Shown here one piece after another: positions 40,469-46,807 of a DNA stretch of 46,807 nucleotides; the first letter of the stretch is position 1; the number at the start of each line of letters is the position of its first letter. Source of the stretch: an uncultured archaeon (lineage in GTDB: Archaea > Nanobdellota > Nanobdellia > Pacearchaeales > GW2011-AR1). The stretch covers positions 80,371 to 127,177 of the forward strand of contig CAIPOI010000005.1 of NCBI GenBank assembly GCA_903866625.1. The letters run 5' to 3'. The notes beneath the pieces are model-generated. The model worked only from the letters and a program-made list of their open reading frames with translations. It was not told the DNA's origin and did not search any database. Made by a program: the position numbers and the translations under genes.

Positions 40469-40675
40469 ATGGTATGGGAAAATATTATCAAAATTAATGA
40501 TTCAATTTTTCCAGAATTAACTATGGGTAGTTTATCTGCGGGAGATTATCTAATGATTTATTCTGAGCCAGCTTCACCAGTGGATATTGCTTTAGCTAGA
40601 GGTAGAGAAACCTTTGGCCCGAAAAGAGGAAATAATTCTCATGGGAGATTTCCTTTAGGTTTGGGATTAGATTAA
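40469..40675 (+). CDS. Small hypothetical protein (68 residues)
   Basis: Reads MVWENIIKINDSIFPELTMGS..., with 'GDYLMIYSEPASPVDIALARGRETFGP' and a Gly/His-rich end 'RGNNSHGRFPLGLGLD'. TATA-like ATAAATATTTAAA about 25-35 nt upstream. It ends 3 nt before the phosphatase gene, so the pair forms an operon. No family recognised. Confidence 0.55.
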   Translation: MVWENIIKINDSIFPELTMGSLSAGDYLMIYSEPASPVDIALARGRETFGPKRGNNSHGRFPLGLGLD

Positions 40676-40678
40676 TTT

Positions 40679-41155
40679 ATGGATATTTTTGCTTTAAGTA
40701 GAAAAGAATCTGCAGAATTTATTCCAAAAAAGTTGACATATGCAATAAGAATTCGTGATGTTAATGATAACCAAGAGTTACCCCCTTTAATTTGTTCTCC
40801 CTTGTTTAAACATGTTGAAATTTACAGATTTGATGATCATGTTCCAGATTCTTATGGGCGGGGGCCACTTGAAGAAGGGCTTCCAGAAAAAATTATATCT
40901 GATTTTCAAAGATTTTCAAGAGATTGTGAATGTTTGATAACTCATTGTAATGAAGGAGAGTATAGAAGCACAGCAGTTGCTTTAGCATTGAATGATATTT
41001 TTGGTTTGGGATATAATCATTTTGATTTATGTGGTTTATTCCCCAATATTAATATTTATGTATTTAAGCAATTAATATTTAGCGCAGATAGAGCGAAACT
41101 TCTTGATGATAAGCTTAAACGTGGGTGCCTGGAACCTTTGTTTTTGGCTTCATAA
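40679..41155 (+). CDS. Cys-based (dual-specificity-like) protein phosphatase
   Basis: 158 residues. The P-loop 'THCNEGEYRSTAVA' fits HCx5R(S/T), the active site of protein-tyrosine/dual-specificity phosphatases. A plausible general acid Asp sits in the preceding 'RFDDHVPDSYG'. The N-terminus 'LSRKESAEFIPKKLTYAIRIRDVND' resembles small archaeal/phage-like phosphatases. Cotranscribed with the 68-residue gene before it. Its 3' end overlaps the nitroreductase gene by 41 bp in convergent orientation. Confidence 0.82.
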   Translation: MDIFALSRKESAEFIPKKLTYAIRIRDVNDNQELPPLICSPLFKHVEIYRFDDHVPDSYGRGPLEEGLPEKIISDFQRFSRDCECLITHCNEGEYRSTAVALALNDIFGLGYNHFDLCGLFPNINIYVFKQLIFSADRAKLLDDKLKRGCLEPLFLAS

Positions 41156-41681
41156 ACTTATTTTTCCATTCGTCAAAATAAAGAACCGTGTCTAAGTTTG
41201 GTTTTGATTTTTGCTTTTCTTTTATTGCTTCATAACCCACGGGGAGTATTGCTTCAACTTCAATACTTTCTGGTATTTTCAAAATAGATTTTACTGTTTC
41301 ATCACTAAAGGCCCCAACCCAACAACTTGATAAACCTAAATCAGTAATTTTTAGTAAAAAGTTTTCAATTGCTGCTCCAGCTTCTTGGCGTTGATACATC
41401 TCTCCCCTTTCATAATAACTTTTTTTTAAGAAACTTTTATCACTACATATAACTACTGCGAAATCTACATTTTCAAAGAAATCTTGAACTGCGGCTTCTG
41501 CAAGCTTTCTTATTTTTTCTTTATCTTGAATTAGAATATATCTTAAACATGGAGCATTTCCTGCAAGTGGTGCGTGATTGGCCGCATCGATAGCTTCTAT
41601 AATTTGCTGATAAACTGGTCTTTTAGAAGTTCTAAAGTTTCTTGCGGTGTGCCTCTCTTTTATGACTTTATCAAATTCCAT
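41115..41681 (-). CDS. Nitroreductase-family flavoprotein
   Basis: 188 residues. FMN-binding family pattern: 'VIKERHTARNFRTSKRPV' at the N-terminus, 'IDAANHAPLAGNAPCLRYILI', 'QEAGAAIENFLLKITDLGLSSCWVGAF' and 'ILPVGYEAI'. Uses NAD(P)H to reduce nitro compounds, quinones or flavins; the substrate is unknown. TATA-like TTTTTATACC about 25 nt upstream. The last 13 codons overlap the convergent phosphatase gene. Confidence 0.9.
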   Translation of the reverse strand: MEFDKVIKERHTARNFRTSKRPVYQQIIEAIDAANHAPLAGNAPCLRYILIQDKEKIRKLAEAAVQDFFENVDFAVVICSDKSFLKKSYYERGEMYQRQEAGAAIENFLLKITDLGLSSCWVGAFSDETVKSILKIPESIEVEAILPVGYEAIKEKQKSKPNLDTVLYFDEWKNKFMKPKTKVPGTHV

Positions 41682-41742
41682 GTTTTTATTAGGTTTAAGA
41701 GGTATAAAAAGATTGCTGAATAGTTCTTAAATTAAAACGAAT

Positions 41743-42066
41743 TTACATTAGAGTATATCTAAGTCTTTGTGTTAAAGAAAATCCTGCGGAACTGCAAGAA
41801 CTCCCCACATATCTCCCTTCAAGTCTCTTAATAACCTTTCTAACATATTCTGGCTCAAATAAGCAGGTTCTAGTTACATCTAAAAATGTGGAATCTCCAG
41901 ATTTTCTCAGTTGAAGTTTAATCTTTCCCCCAGGCATTAAAAATTGTTCTCTTTCACCTACTTTTGAATGCATAATTGATTCTGTTCGTAGTACTTCTAC
42001 AATTTGGTCGTATTTTCCTTTTATTCTTCCTTTATCTAGTTCATAGGAGCTTGATCTGATTTTCAT
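41743..42066 (-). CDS. Hypothetical basic protein (107 residues)
   Basis: Starts MKIRSSSYELDKGRIKGKYDQIVEVLRTES; then 'FLMPGGKIKLQLRKSGDSTFLDVTRT' and 'EPEYVRKVIKRLEGRYVGSSCSSAGF'. Alternating strands and a helix suggest a compact alpha/beta nucleic-acid-binding fold, but no family is recognised. TATA-like CTTATAAATA about 25 nt upstream gives a leaderless start. Confidence 0.6.
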   Translation of the reverse strand: MKIRSSSYELDKGRIKGKYDQIVEVLRTESIMHSKVGEREQFLMPGGKIKLQLRKSGDSTFLDVTRTCLFEPEYVRKVIKRLEGRYVGSSCSSAGFSLTQRLRYTLM

Positions 42067-42125
42067 ATTAAGTTATGCTAAAACTTATTTATAAGTATTG
42101 TTGAAATCTAAAATATATAAAAAAA

Positions 42126-42398
42126 CGTCTCCAAGAGGACTCGAACCTCTGACCCCATGATTACAACCTTTTCCAATTGCTTGGAGGGTAGGACTATACC
42201 ATTACCATAACCTTTGTTTTAGGTAGCGAGTCTCTAGTCTCTGCACCTTCCCGTTAGGGCTTGGCTCAGGATTGCCCACGTGGGGTTTCCCTGAATTTAC
42301 TCGCTGTTCATTCTCAAGTTTCCTTGAGAAGCTGCTATTTTGTTCATCTTACTGAACTTGTCAACAGTCATGTGCTCTACCAACTGAGCTATGGAGAC
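42126..42398 (-). tRNA. tRNA-Asn(GUU), copy 2, interrupted by a 200-nt group I intron
   Basis: Minus-strand tRNA whose exons are identical to those of copy 1 (32011-32097): acceptor GTCTCCA/TGGAGAC, discriminator G, T arm AGAGG/CCTCT. Exon 1 is 42364-42398 and exon 2 is 42126-42163. The intron lies in the anticodon loop after position 35, giving spliced CTGTTAA. TATA-like ATATTTAAAG (42408-42417) is a suitable upstream promoter. CCA is not encoded. Confidence 0.95.
42164..42363 (-). ncRNA. Group I self-splicing intron (IC3-like) in tRNA-Asn
   Basis: Conserved core elements on the minus strand: AAATTCAGGGAAACC (P), GGCAATCCTGAGCCAAGCC (Q), AAGGTGCAGAGACTA (R) and GGTATAGTCC (S). Helices: P3 GCGAGT/ACTCGC, P4 TTCAGG/CCTGAG, P5 CCC/GGG, P6a CCC/GGG, P7 AGACTA/TAGTCC, P8 ACC/GGT, P9 TCCAA/TTGGA with a GCAA loop; plus a P2-region hairpin TTCTCAAG/CTTGAGAA with a GAAA loop. 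The last base is G, as required. No endonuclease ORF. The core resembles bacterial and plastid tRNA introns (group IC3). The junction can shift by one T, since exon and intron share it. Confidence 0.93.
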
Positions 42399-42457
42399 AT
42401 AATAACTTTAAATATGGGCGGTTTTAAAAGCTTACGTTTTTTGCTTTTTTAGAATTC

Positions 42458-42940
42458 TTAATATTCTTCAGCTTTTTCTTTTTCTAGATAAGCATAAACA
42501 TTTGCATGTTTGCTGCCTGCAATTAAGTTTTTTAAAGCATATTCTGCTTTGGTTACCTGTTCTTCAATTCCGATAATTCCAACAAAGTTATCATGCAAAG
42601 CAAGACTGCAACCTGTAAGATATTCAAAATTATCCATTACTTTTCTTTCTCTGCCTATAACTCTTGCTCTAACCTGACTTAGATTCTTTCTCTTAGCTAT
42701 GTTCTTTATGTTTATCTTTTTGAATACAAATTCTTCATTTTTTAAATCTAAAGCCACTTGAATTGAAAATCCTAAATCCACTGCTTCTACAAAACTTAGA
42801 GCTATTAATTCTTTTTCAGGTTCTCCATCAATTATTAGAACTTTTGCTTCATTAGATAGTTTAATTTTAAAGGCGTTTTCTATTTCTCTTTTGTTATTCA
42901 GAATCTTTCTTATATTTTCTGTATAGATTTTTTCAGTCAT
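42458..42940 (-). CDS. KH-domain RNA-binding protein (Krr1/Dim2-like)
   Basis: 160 residues from the ATG at 42940, preceded by a GGAGGT 7 nt upstream; a longer frame to 42976 lacks this. Two KH-like units: the second contains 'RARVIGRERKVMDNFEYLTGCSLALHDNFVGIIG', an 'IGRxG'-type loop written IGRERK. The pattern resembles archaeal ribosomal-RNA assembly proteins related to Pno1/Dim2 and Krr1. It follows aIF1A with a short spacer, and the aIF1A-KH arrangement is common in archaea. Confidence 0.85.
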   Translation of the reverse strand: MTEKIYTENIRKILNNKREIENAFKIKLSNEAKVLIIDGEPEKELIALSFVEAVDLGFSIQVALDLKNEEFVFKKINIKNIAKRKNLSQVRARVIGRERKVMDNFEYLTGCSLALHDNFVGIIGIEEQVTKAEYALKNLIAGSKHANVYAYLEKEKAEEY

Positions 42941-42992
42941 ACAAAGACCTCCAGCAGGTTTCTTGACATCCAGCAACCGTTCTTACCATGAT

Positions 42993-43361
42993 TTAGAACT
43001 CATTAGAGATTCCTTTTATGAATCCTCTTTTTTCTAACCACTGAACTGCAGCGGGAGTATATGAAAAAATTATATCTCCTTTTTTATCTCCTTCAAATTC
43101 CCATGGTTCGATTAAAACAATATTTCCAGGGCGTATCCACAAATCTCTCTTTAATCTTCCAGGAACTCTGCAATTTCTTTGTTTACCATCAAAACAGGAT
43201 ACAACCATTCTATTAGCTCCAACCCTTTGATCTACCTTACCTATAACTTCTCTGCCTCTTGGAGTTCTGACTCTGCCTAACTGTTGATTATTGTTTTCAG
43301 GATTTGTTTGAGCATTTCCATTATCTTGATTACTTTCTTGAAATTCAAAATTATCTGCCAT
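42993..43361 (-). CDS. eif1a: Translation initiation factor aIF1A
   Basis: 122 residues. A disordered Gln/Asn-rich N-terminus (about 1-28) precedes the S1-type OB fold: 'GREVIGKVDQRVGANRMVVSCFDGKQRNCRVPGRLKRDLWIRPGNIVLIEPWEFEGDKKGDIIF', which is the aIF1A/eIF1A signature. Binds the small-subunit A site during initiation. The C-terminus 'VQWLEKRGFI' matches the archaeal factor. TATA-like GCTTTAAAAA about 25-33 nt upstream. First gene of the unit that contains the KH protein. Confidence 0.93.
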   Translation of the reverse strand: MADNFEFQESNQDNGNAQTNPENNNQQLGRVRTPRGREVIGKVDQRVGANRMVVSCFDGKQRNCRVPGRLKRDLWIRPGNIVLIEPWEFEGDKKGDIIFSYTPAAVQWLEKRGFIKGISNEF

Positions 43362-43446
43362 AAATAAATTAAAGAAGAGGTGTTTTTAAAGCTGATGATT
43401 AGTCTATTATCTAAATTCTTTTAAAGTTATAATTTCTTTATTAGAG

Positions 43447-44265
43447 ATGGTTAATGAACTTAGACAGAAGCTTCTTGTTTTTGGATTTTCTGAGCAAGTA
43501 TTAGACTGTTTATTAAATCGAGATTATAATCATCATTTAATCGCTCAGTTATATGGGCTTTTTACTAAAGAGAATTCTGGTTCTGAAGATCCTGGTTTGA
43601 TTGCGGTGGAAAGGATTCGTGAGTTGATTAGAATAAGATATGATGCTAATGACGTAGTCAAATTAATAAATCATGGTTTTGGCTTTTCTGAAATTATTCA
43701 ACTTTCACAAGGTTGTTTAGGTTCTTCACAGGTTTTAAATTTGATAGGTAATCTCAAAAAAGAAAAATCAGAAGTTTTTCTTTTATCTAAAATGGGATTA
43801 AGTATTCCTGAACTTACTGATTTAACTGTTTGGGGTCTGCCAGATTATCAAGTAACCTTTCTTAAGAATCTTGGTTTAAGTTCTGGAGATTTATTTGAAA
43901 TACGTAATAAGGGTTTTAAAGAATCTGAGCTAGAGGAGATTGCTAAATCAAAAGAACCTATTATTTTTTCCTTTTCAGGTAAGCAGAAATTCAAGGGAGT
44001 TTTAGTTAAAGGCGAAAAAGAAGATGAGATAGCCAATAAATATTATGAATTTGTATTTAGAACTAATAAGGGCACTTGGAATTGCCAAAATATTTGTGCT
44101 TTAGAATGGCCTATTAATCTTTCTTCTGGAAGAAAACGAGTTTATTTGTGTCATGGAAACTTTATTGTGGGAAATTATGCTTTGCCTAAAGAAATTTCTT
44201 TTTTAAAAGCAAGTGGAGATAAGGAAAAAGAGTTAGATGCTGTTTTGATTGCTCATAAGCTTTAG
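43447..44265 (+). CDS. Hypothetical helical-repeat protein (272 residues)
   Basis: Residues about 1-175 consist of short amphipathic helical hairpins with a loosely repeated pattern ('LLVFGFSEQVLDCLLNR', 'DVVKLINHGFGFSEIIQLSQG', 'VFLLSKMGLSIPELTDLTVWG', 'LKNLGLSSGDLFEIRNKGF'), each about 25-30 residues. The C-terminal 95 residues are beta-rich with several Trp and Cys ('GTWNCQNICALEWPINLSSG'). I recognise no family. The layout suggests a protein-binding solenoid plus a small globular domain. Convergent with the DUF424 gene (1-nt gap). Confidence 0.65.
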   Translation: MVNELRQKLLVFGFSEQVLDCLLNRDYNHHLIAQLYGLFTKENSGSEDPGLIAVERIRELIRIRYDANDVVKLINHGFGFSEIIQLSQGCLGSSQVLNLIGNLKKEKSEVFLLSKMGLSIPELTDLTVWGLPDYQVTFLKNLGLSSGDLFEIRNKGFKESELEEIAKSKEPIIFSFSGKQKFKGVLVKGEKEDEIANKYYEFVFRTNKGTWNCQNICALEWPINLSSGRKRVYLCHGNFIVGNYALPKEISFLKASGDKEKELDAVLIAHKL

Positions 44266-44266
44266 T

Positions 44267-44563
44267 TTATAGTAATGCTAATGCGATGGGTATCCCTTTT
44301 ATTTGAGTTATACCTGATTTTTGAATTATTCCTGCTTTTAGAGCAATTGCTACAGATTTTTCACCAACAATATTAAAAGTAGAATCTTCTGCTGAATATT
44401 CTTCTATTATCTTTAGAACTTCTTCTTCGGTTTTTTCTTCTCCTCCAAAAAAGTTCTTTCCAATTATTATTTGCTTTTTTCCTTCTTCGAAAGTTTTCTC
44501 AAGAAGGTTAGAATCACATATCGCAACAGTTGTGCGATAGGTTTTATGAATTTTTACTAACAT
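44267..44563 (-). CDS. DUF424 family protein
   Basis: 98 residues. Archaeal DUF424 pattern: 'VKIHKTYRTTVAICDSNLLEKTFEEGKKQIIIGKNFFGGEEKTEEEVLKII' and the C-terminal 'NIVGEKSVAIALKAGIIQKSGITQIKGIPIALAL'. The family is widespread in archaea, often near translation genes, and has no assigned activity. Confidence 0.82.
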   Translation of the reverse strand: MLVKIHKTYRTTVAICDSNLLEKTFEEGKKQIIIGKNFFGGEEKTEEEVLKIIEEYSAEDSTFNIVGEKSVAIALKAGIIQKSGITQIKGIPIALALL

Positions 44564-44620
44564 AATTATTAACTCTTTCTATCACTTAATTTACAAAACT
44601 AATAAAAATAAATTAAAGTA

Positions 44621-44767
44621 TTATTTTTTTCCCATCATGCGACAAACAGTTGTTCCACAAACAGCACATTTTCCTTTTGCCATGTTTGTTCCCTTTGCAG
44701 TCTGAGTCATTTTCTCATCCTTCATAGTAACTGTCTTCTTGCATTTAACACAATAAGCTTCTGTCAT
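44621..44767 (-). CDS. Small zinc-ribbon protein (DUF5679-like)
   Basis: 48 residues from the ATG at 44767 (AAGGAGG site just upstream); the longer frame adds unrelated residues. Cys pairs CVKC (6-9) and CAVC (about 34-37) frame 'KMTQTAKGTNMAKGKC', the conserved core of DUF5679. Likely binds one zinc ion. Divergent from the membrane gene at 44885, both with strong Shine-Dalgarno sites. Confidence 0.8.
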   Translation of the reverse strand: MTEAYCVKCKKTVTMKDEKMTQTAKGTNMAKGKCAVCGTTVCRMMGKK

Positions 44768-44873
44768 TTTTAACCTCCTTACTAATTTAGATAAATTGAC
44801 TGTTTTATAAACCTTTCTTATCACTATTCCATGGGGAGCAAGCTTTATATAGAACTTTTGTTTTTCTTTTGCA

Positions 44874-44880
44874 AGGAGGT
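44874..44880 (+). promoter_or_regulatory. Shine-Dalgarno site deciding a start
   Basis: AGGAGGT, 4 nt before the ATG at 44885. It sets the start of the membrane gene there rather than at an upstream ATG (44831), which lies before the likely TATA (CTTTATATA, 44843-44851). Confidence 0.7.
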
Positions 44881-44884
44881 TGTT

Positions 44885-45181
44885 ATGAAAACTTTAAAGA
44901 AAATTGGTGTTCTTTCTGCAGGATTTGCTTTAGCAATTGCTTATTTTGTTGCTGGTTTGTTATGGGGTCTTATGACTTACCTGCAAATTAAAGGAATGGA
45001 CGCAGCCACTATTGCTTCTGATGCTACACTATCTGCTGTTGCTAATGTTGGAGCTTGGATTATAGTTATTTCACCTATAGTTGGTGTTATAATGGGTCTT
45101 ATTGTAGGACTTATAGTTGCTTTAGTATATAACTACATTATTGTTAAAATAATGGGCGGAATAAAATTAGAATTAGTTTAA
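44885..45181 (+). CDS. Small two- or three-helix membrane protein
   Basis: 98 residues: 'KKIGVLSAGFALAIAYFVAGLLWGLMTYLQIKG' forms the first membrane segment, then a polar segment, then a long Gly-rich hydrophobic stretch (about 52-84; WIIVISPIVGVIMGLIVGLIVALVYNYI). Resembles DUF3566-type small membrane proteins but I do not assign it. The mRNA seems to have a short leader with a Shine-Dalgarno site, unlike most first genes here. Confidence 0.65.
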   Translation: MKTLKKIGVLSAGFALAIAYFVAGLLWGLMTYLQIKGMDAATIASDATLSAVANVGAWIIVISPIVGVIMGLIVGLIVALVYNYIIVKIMGGIKLELV

Positions 45182-45190
45182 CTTTTCTTT

Positions 45191-45616
45191 TTATATTTTT
45201 ACTATTGATTTTTTAGCTCCGCAGGCTAAACAATGCAAAAACATTAGTCTATCTTCTCTTAGAATTTCAGTGTCGGGTTTCTTACACTCTTTACAAAGAA
45301 CATAAGTTTGAGCATATTGATTTATTTTTTCGTTAATTAAGCTACTTGAGATTTTTCGTGTTAGTATAAGTCTATCTCCCCTCATTGACCCTGGGGCTGC
45401 AAGTTCTTTTAACAAGAATTTTAAAACATGATCCAAGTCTCTTCTAAGATAGTTACATATTTGTTTAAAGTTAGTAATAATTGTTTTATTTCCTTCTATA
45501 TGTCCTTCTACTTTGGGAATTTCAAATCTATCAATCTTACTTTCTACAGGTTTGATAGTTTCATAAGCTTTATTGAGTAGCTTTTCATAATCTTCTTGGT
45601 TAGTTGTTTCTGTCAT
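45191..45616 (-). CDS. eif2b: Translation initiation factor aIF2 beta subunit
   Basis: 141 residues. The central alpha/beta domain ('NKTIITNFKQICNYLRRDLDHVLKFLLKELAAPGSMRGDRLIL') and the C-terminal zinc ribbon (CKECKKPDTEILREDRLMFLHCLACG) are the aIF2-beta signature. Part of the factor that delivers initiator tRNA. Transcribed after the MCM and RPA-like genes, with its own TATA-like CTTAAAAA 20-30 nt upstream. Confidence 0.93.
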   Translation of the reverse strand: MTETTNQEDYEKLLNKAYETIKPVESKIDRFEIPKVEGHIEGNKTIITNFKQICNYLRRDLDHVLKFLLKELAAPGSMRGDRLILTRKISSSLINEKINQYAQTYVLCKECKKPDTEILREDRLMFLHCLACGAKKSIVKI

Positions 45617-45660
45617 AAATATTAGAAATTAATGGGGTTTTTAAGGTTAGTTGTTCGAGC

Positions 45661-46350
45661 TTATCCTAGATATCTTACTCTGCCAGGTCTTGGCTCATAA
45701 ATCATTCCATCTTCAAGAAGTTTAACTATTTCTGCATTTATTAGTTCTGGACTCGCAGTTTTTATCTTTAGGATAATATCTTCTGTGCTTACTCCTTCAC
45801 TATTACCTGCCTTTATGATTTCTATAATTTCTTCACGAACATCTTTCTTTTGTCCAGGTATCATCTGGGTGGGTTTGGCTTGAATTTGTTTTATTCCTTT
45901 TTCTAATTCTAATTTTCTAACTAAAAGATATCGCGTATCTACTTTTTTCATAATTTCTGGATTTATGTATAGCTCTTGATTATAACTTCTTAAAACACCT
46001 ATTACTAAAATTGTATCTCCTTGAGAAAGTTCTTGATATTTTAATACGTCTTCTCCGAAGAATTTTGCTCTTATTTGGCCCGAAGCATCATCAATTGTTA
46101 GTGTACCGTATTTTTTATCACCCTCCGAACTATATTTATCTACAATGTTTGCTATAATGTTTACTCTAACAATTTTTTTATCTCCTAACTCTAAAAATCT
46201 GAATCTTTCTTTAGGGGCGGTAGTATTAAAGGTTTCACCATTTCCCTCTGGTTTTTCTATTATCGGTACATCTTCGATTATAGGAGTTCCTATAAGTAAA
46301 TCTCCTATTCTTATTTTATAAGCAGTTTCTCTTTTTTTGAAATCTGGCAT
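45661..46350 (-). CDS. RPA-like OB-fold single-strand DNA-binding protein
   Basis: 229 residues. An OB fold ('VRVNIIANIVDKYSSEGDKKYGTLTIDDASGQIRAKFFGEDVLKYQELSQGDTILVIGVLRSYNQELYI') is followed by a C-terminal winged helix ('REEIIEIIKAGNSEGVSTEDIILKIKTASPELINAEIVKLLEDGMIYEPRPGRVRYL'), the layout of archaeal RPA32-type subunits. Its place right after MCM supports a replication role. TATA-like CTTTAAAAAC about 23-32 nt upstream. Confidence 0.87.
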   Translation of the reverse strand: MPDFKKRETAYKIRIGDLLIGTPIIEDVPIIEKPEGNGETFNTTAPKERFRFLELGDKKIVRVNIIANIVDKYSSEGDKKYGTLTIDDASGQIRAKFFGEDVLKYQELSQGDTILVIGVLRSYNQELYINPEIMKKVDTRYLLVRKLELEKGIKQIQAKPTQMIPGQKKDVREEIIEIIKAGNSEGVSTEDIILKIKTASPELINAEIVKLLEDGMIYEPRPGRVRYLG

Positions 46351-46403
46351 GTTAGTTTCAATAATAATTAGTTTTTAAAGATTGTTGAAGTTAAGAAGCG
46401 ATT

Positions 46404-46807
46404 TTATATTCTTTGAACAAAACCCTTTCTTGGAGTAAAAACATCTCCAGAGGCTATTAATTTTTGAATTGATTCATCAATCTCTTCTTTATTCATCTTG
46501 CCCTCAAGTTCTTTTTCTAACTCTTCCAGAGGTATAAATTTTCCAAGCCTTTCTTCAAGTTTACTTAAAGTTTCTCTAACTATTATAACTTTGCTTCTTT
46601 GACTTGTTGAGACTCCTGTTGCAATTCTATCTATGTCAAAAGATTTAGTTTCAGGATCATAACCTACTTGCATAAGATAGTATTTTATTAAATCTACTGC
46701 GATTTTTGCATCTTCTTTTGTTACTGTTTTTCTTAGGTGCATTTTTGCGTGAGCTTCTGAAAGTCTAACTAGTGCTTCTAGCTGTCTTGCAGATATTGGA
46801 ATCGATT
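46404..46807 (-). CDS. mcm: Replicative helicase MCM, C-terminal part
   Basis: Gene runs in from beyond the right edge; the visible 134 codons begin in the helicase lid ('SIPISARQLEALVRLSEAHAKMHLRKTVTKEDA'), which is the conserved sensor-2 arginine region of MCM. A linker and the C-terminal winged helix follow ('PLEELEKELEGKMNKEEIDESIQKLIASGDVFTPRKGFVQRI'). MCM unwinds DNA at the replication fork. First of three genes with RPA-like and aIF2-beta. Confidence 0.93.
   Translation of the reverse strand, partial: SIPISARQLEALVRLSEAHAKMHLRKTVTKEDAKIAVDLIKYYLMQVGYDPETKSFDIDRIATGVSTSQRSKVIIVRETLSKLEERLGKFIPLEELEKELEGKMNKEEIDESIQKLIASGDVFTPRKGFVQRI

Noticed and set aside
42261-42452. Plus-strand ORF of 63 codons over tRNA-Asn copy 2.
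   Set aside because: It runs through the group I intron and tRNA exon, which have clear RNA-level explanations.
1-46807. CRISPR arrays, insertion sequences or prophage genes.
   Set aside because: I saw no regularly spaced repeats, no transposase or integrase and no phage structural gene; the gene content is ordinary chromosomal.

Overview
The window is an AT-rich archaeal chromosome segment, most likely from a DPANN-type lineage of the Pacearchaeota/Woesearchaeota kind (an inference; no rRNA marker is present). The archaeal signs are direct: transcription factor E, aIF1A, aIF2-beta, MCM, an RPA-like OB protein, NreA, Taw3, tRNA-splicing endonuclease, the archaea-only GatD/GatE pair, archaeal-type ProRS, and TATA boxes placed about 25-30 bp before most first start codons, which implies largely leaderless mRNAs. 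Genes inside operons instead often carry a GGAGG-type ribosome binding site. LeuRS and AlaRS look bacterial in type and were probably acquired by transfer.

Layout. 1-8500: a winged-helix protein (cut by the left edge), EndA, LeuRS with an inserted Nudix domain, two membrane proteins, a short AlaRS and two coiled-coil proteins. 8600-16400: TFE/rhomboid/SpoIIM operon, NreA, a full-length DisA-type diadenylate cyclase followed by a DHH phosphoesterase, ProRS, and a small gene with a disturbed start. 16400-19500: tRNA-Arg(UCG) with a BHB intron, EamA transporter, GatB. 19600-28600: membrane HTH plus SIMPL protein, GatD, small proteins, GatE, two AspRS paralogues flanking a Nif3-like gene. 28600-35300: tandem Lrp-type regulator, a 53-residue ORF plus E1-like enzyme plus AsnRS-like enzyme, tRNA-Asn with a tiny archaeal intron, metallophosphoesterase, and gatC/chorismate mutase/gatA. 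35500-41700: metallo-beta-lactamase fold protein, Taw3 and three tiny genes, FtsZ, acyltransferase, Cys-based phosphatase, nitroreductase. 42000-46807: a second tRNA-Asn carrying a 200-nt group I intron, a KH protein, aIF1A, small proteins, and a replication/translation cluster (MCM, RPA-like, aIF2-beta), with MCM cut by the right edge.

The main theme is Asx/Glx-tRNA biology. The window holds all genes of both amidotransferases (GatCAB, split over two loci, and GatDE), two AspRS genes, an AsnRS-like gene with a changed active-site loop, two tRNA-Asn genes and the endonuclease that removes archaeal introns. The strongest finding is that the two tRNA-Asn(GUU) genes encode the same mature tRNA but are interrupted by different intron classes: a 14-nt endonuclease-type intron at 37/38 and a 200-nt group I ribozyme at 35/36. 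Other points worth checking are the Nudix domain inside LeuRS, a 98-nt near-identical block shared by the two divergent aspS genes (gene conversion), a GatE without its GAD insert, the DisA/DHH pair, and a chorismate mutase lodged between gatC and gatA.
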